Source: Virgibacillus sp. AGTR (lineage in GTDB: Bacteria > Bacillota > Bacilli > Bacillales > Amphibacillaceae). From it: DNA of 64,000 nucleotides. Under the pieces are notes generated by a model. The model saw only the letters and a program-made list of their open reading frames with translations, was not told where the DNA came from and searched no databases. The DNA lies in the NCBI RefSeq assembly GCF_016919725.2, contig NZ_JAJERH010000006.1:1-64000 (forward strand), written 5' to 3'. The position numbers were made by a program, and so were the translations under genes. This document shows positions 56,722 through 64,000 of this stretch, piece by piece (positions within the stretch are counted from its first letter, which is position 1; the number at the start of each line of letters is the position of its first letter).

Positions 56722-56992
56722 GATTCTTACCTGTTATCAGCGCTTTAAGTTCTTCAAATATGCTAGCATCGATGTCAGCATTTAAATGGCGACTAAGGAC
56801 ACTTGATTTTTCTGCCTTTGCAATAACATCCAAATCCTTTGATACATATGCGCCTCTTCCATTTTTTTTACCAGTGGGGTCTACAAACACTTCCCCTTCC
56901 TTATTACGCACAACTCGAATTAAATCTTTTTTTGGCATCATTTCATTTGTTACTACACATTTACGTGTAGGTATCTTTCTTTGTTTTGTCAT
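56711..56992 (-). CDS. ylxR: YlxR (RnpM), RNA-binding protein
   Basis: 93-residue DUF448 protein, reported in Bacillus subtilis as a modulator of RNase P. The family signature is R-K-C-V at RKIPTRKCVVTNEMMPKKDL and GRGAYVSKD. The start follows GGGGGATC. It lies between nusA and ylxQ, the invariant order. Confidence 0.95.
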   Translation of the reverse strand: MTKQRKIPTRKCVVTNEMMPKKDLIRVVRNKEGEVFVDPTGKKNGRGAYVSKDLDVIAKAEKSSVLSRHLNADIDASIFEELKALITGKNHEK

Positions 56993-57005
56993 TTAATGAT
57001 CCCCC

Positions 57006-58103
57006 TTATTCAAACAAGCTTTCCTCATTGTCGGAATAAGTCTCATCCGCTTCATCCAATAAGCCTTCATCACGTGCTTCGGACTCACTTTTAATATCAA
57101 TTTTCCATCCAGTGAGCTTAGCAGCAAGTCTCGCATTTTGACCACGCTTGCCAATAGCTAATGATAATTGATAGTCAGGAACAATGACAGTTGTCGCTTT
57201 TTCCTCTTCATTCACTAATACTTCAACAACTTTAGATGGGCTTAACGCATTTGAAACATATACTGTTGGATCTTCAGACCATTCTACTACATCAATTTTT
57301 TCTCCTTTTAATTCGTTTACAATTGCTTGCACACGCTGGCCTTTTTGTCCAACACATGAACCTACCGGATCAATTTCTGGATCTGGCGCGTAAACAGATA
57401 TTTTAGAGCGGTCTCCTGCTTCCCTAGCAACGGACTTGATTTCGACAATGCCGTCATAGATTTCTGGAACTTCCATTTCAAATAATCGTTTTAATAACCC
57501 TGGATGTGATCTTGAAATATAGATTTGTGGGCCTTTGCTTGTATTTTCAACCTTTGTCACAAAAACCTTGATTCGGTCATGAATATAATATTCCTCCGTT
57601 GGCATTTGTTCAGCCTCAGCAAGTTTAGCTTCTATTTTTCCAAGGTTCACATAAACGAAGCGTGCGTCCTTTCGTTGAATAATTCCCGTCATTACATCTT
57701 CTTCACGGTCTGAATACTCTGAGAAAATCACACCTCGCTCTGCCTCGCGAACACGTTGTGTTACGACCTGTTTGGCGGCTTGGGCAGCAATCCTTCCGAA
57801 GTCTTTTGGTGTTACTTCTACCTCTACGACATCGTCAACCTGATAATTAGGATTAATTTTCTTTGCCTCTTCTAATGATAACTCTTGCTGTGTATCTTCT
57901 ACTTCATCGACAACCGTTTTTCTAGAGAAAACGCCCATTTTCCCAGTTTCTTCATTTAGTTCCACACGTACGTTTGTAGCTGATTTAAAGTTTTTCTTAT
58001 ATGCAGAAATCAAAGCAGCTTCTAACGCTTCCAATAGAATGTCCTTATCAATACCTTTTTCTTTTGCTAAATAATCAATTGCATCAAACAATTGCGTGCT
58101 CAC
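57006..58103 (-). CDS. nusA: Transcription factor NusA
   Basis: Binds RNA polymerase and modulates pausing and termination. The 365 residues contain the N-terminal polymerase-binding domain, S1 (GIIQRKDARFVYVNLGKIEA), KH1 and KH2 (GQKGQRVQ; GKRGQNARLAAKLTGW) and a short acidic tail. There are no acidic repeats as in Escherichia coli. Start is GTG after GGGGGAAAAG. It is the second gene of the rimP operon, so it could take part in control of the leader upstream of rimP. Confidence 0.97.
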   Translation of the reverse strand: MSTQLFDAIDYLAKEKGIDKDILLEALEAALISAYKKNFKSATNVRVELNEETGKMGVFSRKTVVDEVEDTQQELSLEEAKKINPNYQVDDVVEVEVTPKDFGRIAAQAAKQVVTQRVREAERGVIFSEYSDREEDVMTGIIQRKDARFVYVNLGKIEAKLAEAEQMPTEEYYIHDRIKVFVTKVENTSKGPQIYISRSHPGLLKRLFEMEVPEIYDGIVEIKSVAREAGDRSKISVYAPDPEIDPVGSCVGQKGQRVQAIVNELKGEKIDVVEWSEDPTVYVSNALSPSKVVEVLVNEEEKATTVIVPDYQLSLAIGKRGQNARLAAKLTGWKIDIKSESEARDEGLLDEADETYSDNEESLFE

Positions 58104-58118
58104 TTTTCTTTTCCCCCT

Positions 58119-58589
58119 TTAGAACGTTACAGCAAGTCTAGCCTTTGCTATTTTACTATACGGTATTTCTACTGTTAATTTGCGTGTTTTCACCTTATAT
58201 TCTATCGTTAGCACATCATCTACAAAACGCTTGAGAACTCCTTCATATGACTTCTCGCCATCTACGGGCTCATATAGCTTTACATAAATATTGCTATTTA
58301 TATGTTTCTCGAAGTCCTCTTTTGATTTTAATGGACGTTCTACTCCTGGAGATGATACTTCCAAAAAGTAAGCTTCCGATATTGGATCGGTTTCATCTAA
58401 CTTTTCACTCAACTCTTCAGACACTTCTCCACATTCTGAAATATCTACTCCGCCATTTTTATCAATATAAACTCGAAGGAAACGATTTTTTCCTTCTTTC
58501 ACATACTCAATATCGACAAGCTCTAAGTTCTTTTTCTCTAGAATAGGTAGAACTAGCTCTTCCGTTGTCTTAATTACTTGAGAACTCAA
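58119..58589 (-). CDS. rimP: Ribosome maturation factor RimP
   Basis: 30S assembly factor, 156 residues, the same length as in Bacillus subtilis. Conserved segments are [32 protein letters not shown] and [17 protein letters not shown] at 58589 lies 7 bp after AAAGGAGG and is the start; the frame is open 15 codons further. First gene of rimP-nusA-ylxR-ylxQ-infB-ylxP-rbfA, behind a structured leader. Confidence 0.96.
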   Translation of the reverse strand: MSSQVIKTTEELVLPILEKKNLELVDIEYVKEGKNRFLRVYIDKNGGVDISECGEVSEELSEKLDETDPISEAYFLEVSSPGVERPLKSKEDFEKHINSNIYVKLYEPVDGEKSYEGVLKRFVDDVLTIEYKVKTRKLTVEIPYSKIAKARLAVTF

Positions 58590-58675
58590 TACATATCCTC
58601 CTTTATGCTGTTGTTTACTTACTAGTATGAACAAATCATTCCTATTTCATTTGAGTGAACTGCCTCCATCAATAT

Positions 58676-58783
58676 AAAACCCCTGCCGTAAGGAGTGGCA
58701 AGGGAAGTCATTGAGCAAAGTAGAGGTATGAAGAAAGAGTGGGCTGTCACCCACTCTTTAAAAACGTTCGTATCATTACTTAC
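58676..58783 (-). promoter_or_regulatory. Probable attenuator in the rimP operon leader
   Basis: The transcript from the promoter at 58791-58819 first forms a perfect hairpin AAAGAGTGGG/CCCACTCTTT (58734-58759). Downstream is a terminator CCCTTGCC/GGCAGGGG (58680-58704) followed by TTTTATATT. The 5' arm of the first hairpin can instead pair with GCCACTCCTT of the terminator (8 of 10), which would break the terminator. The two states exclude each other. Confidence 0.5.
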
Positions 58784-58790
58784 CAAAATA

Positions 58791-58819
58791 AGTATATCAT
58801 ATGGATAAATACGACGCAA
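58791..58819 (-). promoter_or_regulatory. Sigma-A promoter of rimP-nusA-infB operon
   Basis: -35 TTGCGT (58814-58819) and -10 TATACT (58791-58796) with a 17 bp spacer, giving a leader of about 195 nt before the rimP TTG. Confidence 0.6.
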
Positions 58820-58901
58820 GTTTACGTGCATGTAGGAATAGTATATCCATTACAACCCCCAAATAAACTTAAAATGGAGAAGCTCAGCCAACAGAATTAC
58901 A

Positions 58902-61900
58902 CTAGAATAGTGATAATTGGTTTTTCTCAGCCATTCCTTCTAAACAGCCGTGATTATCCAAATACTCCAAAACTGTTTTTGAAATTTTGCTACGTTCTCT
59001 TAAATCTTCTTTTGACAAAAATTCTCCTTCTTCTCTAGCCTTTACAATATTTATTGCAGCATTAGTACCCAATCCATCCACAGCATTAAATGGAGGAATG
59101 AGCGCATCACCATCTACAATAAATTCAGAAGCACTCGATTTATATAAATCCACTTTTTTGAATGAAAAGCCTCTTTCGCACATTTCTAATGACAATTCGA
59201 GTACGGTTAGTAAATTCTTTTCTTTAGGCGAAGCATCATTTCCTTTTGCTGTGATCGTCTCAATACGATTACGTATCGCATTAGAGCCTTTGATCATTGT
59301 GTCCAATTCAAAGTCATCTGCACGCACCGTGAAGTAAGCGGCATAAAAGAAAATCGGATGATGAACTTTAAAATATGCGATTCGCACTGCCATTAACACA
59401 TATGCAGCAGCATGTGCTTTAGGGAACATATATTTAATTTTTTTGCATGATTCAATATACCAGTCTGGTACATCATGTTTTTTCATTTCAGCAATCCAAT
59501 CATCTTGAAGCCCCTTACCTTTACGAACAAATTCCATGATCTTAAACGCTAGCGAAGCATCAAGTCCTTTATGCATTAAATACACCATAATATCATCGCG
59601 GCAACCAATTACATCAGGTAACTTACAAATACCATCATTAATCAATTCTTGAGCATTTCCTAGCCATACATCTGTACCGTGAGACAGTCCCGATATAATT
59701 ACCAATTCTGCAAACGTATTAGGCTTCGTATCTTCTAGCATTTGCCGAACAAACTTTGTTCCAAATTCTGGAACTCCTAATGTGCCCGTCTTACAATTAA
59801 TTTGTTCTGCGTTAACCCCAAGTGCTTCTGGTCCTGAAAATATAGTCATCACATCAGGATCATCCGTTGGTATTGTTTTCGGATCAATTCCGCTAAGATC
59901 TTGAAGCATTCTAATTACTGTCGGATCATCGTGTCCGAGAATATCTAACTTTAATAAATTATCATGGATAGAGTGAAAGTCAAAATGTGTCGTTCGCCAT
60001 TCACTATTCCGATCATCTGCTGGAAATTGAATTGGAGTGAAATCAAATATTTCTTTATCATCTGGCACAACAATGATACCACCTGGGTGTTGCCCAGTTG
60101 TACGCTTCACTCCTGTACATCCTTGCACTAATCGATCTACTTCCGCATTTTTATAAACAAGTTGTTTATCAGATGCAAAACCTTTCACATACCCATAAGC
60201 AGTTTTTTCTGCAATCGTACCAATTGTCCCAGCTCGATAAACATTATCTACTCCGAACAGCTCTTTTGTAAAATTGTGAGCACGGGGCTGATAATCACCT
60301 GAGAAGTTTAAATCAATATCTGGAACCTTATCTCCTTTAAATCCTAAGAACGTTTCAAATGGTATGTCTTGACCATCCTTCGTTAATGGCTTATCACAAT
60401 TTGGACATGTTTTATCAGGTAAGTCAAAACCACTACCTACAGAACCATCCGTTATGAATTCATTATAATGGCAAGCTTCACATACATAATGTGGAGGTAA
60501 AGGATTGACTTCAGTTATTTCTGTCATTGTAGCCACAAAGGAAGAACCAACAGAACCACGTGATCCAACTAAATAACCATCATCTAACGATTTCTTAACC
60601 AGTTTATGAGAAATCAAATAGATAACTGCAAAACCGTGACCAATAATGCTTTCCAATTCCTTTTCCAAACGATTGGTTACAATCTCTGGAACTGGATCAC
60701 CGTAAATTTTTTTCGCACGCGTGTAACACAAATCTCTCATTTCTTGATCAGCGCCTTCAATCGTTGGTGTGAATAATCCATCCTTTACTGGGGAAATGTC
60801 TTCTATCTCCTCAGCAATCATAGCCGAATTAGTAACTACAATTTCCTTCGCTTTCGCTTCTCCTAAAAAGTGAAAAGCTTTCAGCATCTCATTTGTTGTA
60901 CGGAATGGTGTTTTAGGTAATGTTACTCGATTTAATGGATTTCCTGCTTGTGAAGCAACTAAAATTTGGCGATATACCTGATCATGATCATGAAGATAAT
61001 GGACATTTCCAGTTGCAACTACTCGCTTTCCGATTCTGTCGCCTAACTTTACTAGTTTCTTTAAAATATCTAAGATCTGTGCTTCGTTTTGCACAAGGTC
61101 CTTCTCGATTAAATGGGTGTAATTAGCAGGTGGCTGCACTTCTATATAATCATAAAATTCCGCTACACTTTCCGCCTCTTCTTCGGACTTCTGCATGATT
61201 GTCTCAAATACTTCACCTTGATCACATGCTGAACCAATTAATATACCTTCCCGATACTTTTGTAATAAAGATCTAGGAATTCGAGGAACTCGATAGAAAT
61301 AATCAATGTGTGCATGAGATACTAATTTATATATATTCTTTAAACCCTCTTGAGTCTTCGCAAGTAAAATACAGTGAAAAGGACGTGATCGTTGATATGC
61401 ATTTCCTTCACCCATGTGATTATTTAATTGATTATGATTCGTAATTTCTTTTTTTAGTAATGCTTGCACTAACTTCCATAACAAATAACCTGTTGCCTCT
61501 GCATCATAAATAGCTCGGTGATGTTGAGTAAGCTCAATATCAAGATGTTTACATAACGTATTTAAACGATGATTTTTCAATTGTGGGAATAAAAATCTAG
61601 CAAGCTCTAATGTATCAATGACAGCATTATCTGCTTTGTTATAATTTATTTTCTTAAATCCTTGGTTTAAGAATCCCATATCAAAACTAGCATTGTGAGC
61701 TACTAATATATCGTTCCCCATCCAGCTATGAAAATCTTTTAATACATCTTCCACCTCAGGTGCATCTTGTACCATCTCATCCGTAATTCCTGTTAAATCT
61801 GTAGTTGTCTGAGACAAGGGATGATGTGGATTAGCAAAAGATTCAAATCGATCAACGATCTCACCTTGATGAATTTTCACAGCAGCTAATTCAATGATTG

Positions 61901-63188
61901 TATCATATACTGCCGAAAGACCCGTTGTTTCCACGTCGAATACAATGTATGTGCCTGTCTCTAAGTCAAGATTCTTTTCATTATAGGCAATTGGCACGCC
62001 ATCATCTACTAAATTTGCTTCAACACCATATAACACTTTAATTCCATTCTTTTGGCCTGCTGCATAAGCATCTGGAAAGCCTTGTACACCTGCATGATCT
62101 GTAATAGCAACTGCTTTATGACCCCATTTTGCAGCTTGTCCAATCAAATTTGCTGGCGATACGACTGCATCCATCTGGCTCATTGTTGTATGAGCATGTA
62201 ATTCCACTCTTTTTTCTTCATCCGGCGCATCATCCATACGAGGTGCTACTTTCACTTCCTGAATATCATTAGCCATCATGGCCAATTCATTCGTATACAT
62301 GTCCGTTTGTATACTCCCTCTCGCCTTAATCCACATCCCCTTTTTAGCTGCTTCAAATTTCTCTGCATCCTCATCGCCTTTGGAAAACATTTTGATTTGA
62401 AGAGAATCGGAATAGTCGGTGGCCTTGATTATCAGCAAGCTTCTACCAGAACGTAGCTTACGTATTTCGGATGAAAATATATAGCCCTGAACGGTTATTC
62501 GCCGTTCCTCTTCTTGGATTTCTTCCATTCTTATCGGTTCATCCTGAATTTTATATCCAAGCATAAGTGGCTTATTATCATTTTGTCCGTTGTTCTGATC
62601 CCGCTTTTCTTTTTCTTGTACGGTTTTTAGTACTAGCTGTTGATCCTCTAAAGCTTTTTGTTCCTTAAATTTCTGGAAATCAGCTTCCTCCGTCTTTACT
62701 TCCATTTGCATTGCATACAACGGCAGCCCAGTTTTTTGGCAATAACTTTTAAAGGTTGTTTCAAGTCGTTTTTTCAGTGCAGTAGCTTCAGCTTCATTCC
62801 TAGCTGTTAAAATGATGTTATTATTTTGAATTTGAGGAATTTGATTTTGCACCATTTCTTTATATGCTGGAGACAAATTTGTAAGTGACTGTATAAAGTG
62901 CTGCCAATATTTTACTGTCGTATCCGTATCACAAGATTTTTCATTCGTAACAATAGAAATGTCTACCTCTGCAATTTGTTGGAAGCTGTTACGCAGTTTA
63001 CTTTCAAACACTTGGTATACTTCCCACGGTAGCACTTGTTCTGTATTAATATGAAAATGCCATGTTTTAGACTGTTTATACACTTCCAATTTATCTAAAT
63101 AGCTATTCTCAAAATATGGGAGATGCTCCTGAGTAATATCCAATTGTTTTAAAAGTACATCCATCTTTTCTTTTTTAGAGATATTCAT
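58902..63188 (-). CDS. polC: DNA polymerase III PolC
   Basis: Replicative polymerase of low-GC Gram-positives, 1428 residues. The order is an N-terminal tau-binding region and OB fold (to about 320), a PHP domain ([15 protein letters not shown]), an inserted DEDDh proofreading exonuclease ([15 protein letters not shown] near 420; [11 protein letters not shown]), a palm with catalytic Asp pair in [10 protein letters not shown], a zinc motif (CEACHY ... CPNCDK) and C-terminal fingers. ATG at 63188 follows GTAGGAGG; seven earlier codons are rejected. The proS gene normally found between polC and rasP is missing. Confidence 0.97.
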   Translation of the reverse strand: MNISKKEKMDVLLKQLDITQEHLPYFENSYLDKLEVYKQSKTWHFHINTEQVLPWEVYQVFESKLRNSFQQIAEVDISIVTNEKSCDTDTTVKYWQHFIQSLTNLSPAYKEMVQNQIPQIQNNNIILTARNEAEATALKKRLETTFKSYCQKTGLPLYAMQMEVKTEEADFQKFKEQKALEDQQLVLKTVQEKEKRDQNNGQNDNKPLMLGYKIQDEPIRMEEIQEEERRITVQGYIFSSEIRKLRSGRSLLIIKATDYSDSLQIKMFSKGDEDAEKFEAAKKGMWIKARGSIQTDMYTNELAMMANDIQEVKVAPRMDDAPDEEKRVELHAHTTMSQMDAVVSPANLIGQAAKWGHKAVAITDHAGVQGFPDAYAAGQKNGIKVLYGVEANLVDDGVPIAYNEKNLDLETGTYIVFDVETTGLSAVYDTIIELAAVKIHQGEIVDRFESFANPHHPLSQTTTDLTGITDEMVQDAPEVEDVLKDFHSWMGNDILVAHNASFDMGFLNQGFKKINYNKADNAVIDTLELARFLFPQLKNHRLNTLCKHLDIELTQHHRAIYDAEATGYLLWKLVQALLKKEITNHNQLNNHMGEGNAYQRSRPFHCILLAKTQEGLKNIYKLVSHAHIDYFYRVPRIPRSLLQKYREGILIGSACDQGEVFETIMQKSEEEAESVAEFYDYIEVQPPANYTHLIEKDLVQNEAQILDILKKLVKLGDRIGKRVVATGNVHYLHDHDQVYRQILVASQAGNPLNRVTLPKTPFRTTNEMLKAFHFLGEAKAKEIVVTNSAMIAEEIEDISPVKDGLFTPTIEGADQEMRDLCYTRAKKIYGDPVPEIVTNRLEKELESIIGHGFAVIYLISHKLVKKSLDDGYLVGSRGSVGSSFVATMTEITEVNPLPPHYVCEACHYNEFITDGSVGSGFDLPDKTCPNCDKPLTKDGQDIPFETFLGFKGDKVPDIDLNFSGDYQPRAHNFTKELFGVDNVYRAGTIGTIAEKTAYGYVKGFASDKQLVYKNAEVDRLVQGCTGVKRTTGQHPGGIIVVPDDKEIFDFTPIQFPADDRNSEWRTTHFDFHSIHDNLLKLDILGHDDPTVIRMLQDLSGIDPKTIPTDDPDVMTIFSGPEALGVNAEQINCKTGTLGVPEFGTKFVRQMLEDTKPNTFAELVIISGLSHGTDVWLGNAQELINDGICKLPDVIGCRDDIMVYLMHKGLDASLAFKIMEFVRKGKGLQDDWIAEMKKHDVPDWYIESCKKIKYMFPKAHAAAYVLMAVRIAYFKVHHPIFFYAAYFTVRADDFELDTMIKGSNAIRNRIETITAKGNDASPKEKNLLTVLELSLEMCERGFSFKKVDLYKSSASEFIVDGDALIPPFNAVDGLGTNAAINIVKAREEGEFLSKEDLRERSKISKTVLEYLDNHGCLEGMAEKNQLSLF

Positions 63189-63311
63189 TTTCATCCTCCT
63201 ACCCCTCACCCTTACTAGAAAGAATAACCTTCAGGAAGGGATCATTCATCTCATACATTAATTATAGTGAACCATCACTGTATTGACCAATCATTCATTT
63301 TTACATAGTGG

Positions 63312-63344
63312 AAACCCTTGCCAACACTTATTTGACAAGGGTTT
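63312..63344 (+). terminator. Hairpin downstream of rasP
   Basis: AAACCCTTG and CAAGGGTTT with a 15 nt spacer, T tract on the plus strand; on the minus strand only TTTCC follows. Arms resemble those at 39134-39163. Confidence 0.5.
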
Positions 63345-63391
63345 TCTTGTTGTCTAGGAAATTATAAAATTAGCCTATGTGGGTAATTATG

Positions 63392-63515
63392 GGCGTGTTG
63401 AACCGCGTCCAGCTAGGCGACTTCACGAATCGCAATACGATAAGGCGTCATCGGCTCGATTCCTTTATCCTAGCTGACTCGCTCCAGTCGCTACGGGAGC
63501 TTGGACTTTTGCTCA
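63392..63515 (+). repeat. Bacillaceae-type intergenic repeat, copy 2
   Basis: Contains GCGTCCAGCTAG, CTTCACGAATCGC, CATCGGCTCG and GCTCCAGTCGCTACG, in the same order as the reverse complement of 18530-18660. It fills the polC-rasP gap. Confidence 0.6.
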
Positions 63516-63540
63516 AAATTTTTGATTACCACGGTAGCCA

Positions 63541-64000
63541 CTATAGAAATAATTCCTGAATATCATTCCATGTAACAATGATCATAAGAAGCATGAGCAA
63601 AGCAAAACCGACGAAATGAAACAATCCTTCCTTTTCTGGAGAGATTGGTTTCCCTCTCACAGCTTCTATTCCTACAAATAACAGTCTCCCTCCATCTAAA
63701 GCTGGAAGTGGAACTAGATTGACGATTCCTAAGTTAATACTTAGCATGGCCGTCCACATTAAAAAGTTCATAAATCCAGTTTGAACAATTTGATCTGTTG
63801 CATCATATATACCAACAGGTCCTGATAATGTTTCAATTGGTAATTGTCCAGTAATTAGCATGGCTAAGTTAGTTACTATTAATTTTGTTGTTTCAAATGT
63901 TTGCGTAAAACCATATGTTATTGTGCCGAGAACCGATTTCTCGAACCCTTGGTATACTCCGATCTGTCCATATGAACCTTGACCTTCTTGTCCAGGCACC
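63541..64000 (-). CDS. rasP: Site-2 protease RasP, C-terminal part
   Basis: Intramembrane zinc metalloprotease that cleaves anti-sigma factor RsiW and signal peptides. Only the last 152 or so codons are in the window; the gene continues past 64000, where the HExxH motif and most of the PDZ domain would be. Visible are a hydrophobic segment ([12 protein letters not shown]), [15 protein letters not shown], and the LDG-type zinc-ligand motif [12 protein letters not shown] with two flanking membrane helices. Ends FLYE-free at TAG beside the repeat-filled gap. Confidence 0.94.
   Translation of the reverse strand, partial: VPGQEGQGSYGQIGVYQGFEKSVLGTITYGFTQTFETTKLIVTNLAMLITGQLPIETLSGPVGIYDATDQIVQTGFMNFLMWTAMLSINLGIVNLVPLPALDGGRLLFVGIEAVRGKPISPEKEGLFHFVGFALLMLLMIIVTWNDIQELFL

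Larger units (their letters stand above)
63210..63540. other. polC-rasP gap (proS slot)
   Basis: 331 bp without a gene. It holds a hairpin (63312-63344) and a Bacillaceae-type repeat (63392-63515). Bacillus subtilis has proS here; no remnant of a tRNA synthetase is readable in any frame. Confidence 0.6.

Overview
The window is low-GC, with nearly all genes on the minus strand behind strong GGAGG-type ribosome binding sites. It carries many spore genes (spoVK, cotE, spoVS, spoIIIE, spoVFAB/dpaAB, ymxH). Gene content and order match the glnA to rasP segment of an endospore-forming Bacillaceae chromosome. The interspersed repeats resemble those I associate with Oceanobacillus and Virgibacillus-type genomes; that placement is an impression, not a computed result. 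Read by transcription, the window runs from right to left.

Layout in window coordinates. 1-2900 is a decayed patch: a frameshifted DUF4386 membrane protein, a CBO0543-like membrane protein with an in-frame TGA, a broken gene of unknown family and the shredded C-terminus of a tyrosine integrase. 2930-8430 holds glnRA with two GlnR operators, ynbB, hflX and spoVK. 8430-8980 has no intact gene but contains a spoVK-like relic. 8978-15180 holds hfq, miaA, a Dps-family gene, mutL and mutS. 15330-23140 holds cotE, ricA (ymcA), miaB, spoVS, ymdB, rny and recA. 23313-30754 holds cinA, pgsA, rodZ-like ymfM, ymfK, ymfJ, ymfI, ymfH and ymfF. 30882-36574 holds a nupNOPQ-type nucleoside ABC transporter and the GntR regulator ymfC. 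36813-45176 holds spoIIIE, ylzJ, tepA and the lysine/dipicolinate operon dpaA-dpaB-asd-dapG-dapA. 45920-51528 holds ymxH, mlpA, ylxY, pnpA and rpsO. 51655-64000 holds ribC, truB, rbfA, ylxP, infB, ylxQ, ylxR, nusA, rimP, polC and the C-terminal part of rasP.

The genes are mostly core functions: nitrogen control, RNA modification and decay (miaA, miaB, hfq, rny, ricA, pnpA), mismatch repair and recombination, translation initiation and ribosome maturation, and the supply of dipicolinate for spores. Two genes expected from Bacillus subtilis synteny are missing from their usual slots: rnjB between dapA and tepA, and proS between polC and rasP.

The least explained material is intergenic. A repeat of about 180 bp with potentially pseudoknotted pairing occurs as two full copies (18207-18380 and 46406-46588) and one 5' stub (40280-40300). 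The dpaA-ymxH gap contains two long hairpin elements that share a core sequence. Two diverged copies of another Bacillaceae-type repeat lie at 18530-18660 and 63392-63515. The rimP-nusA-infB operon has a leader of about 195 nt with mutually exclusive hairpins that looks like a transcription attenuator.
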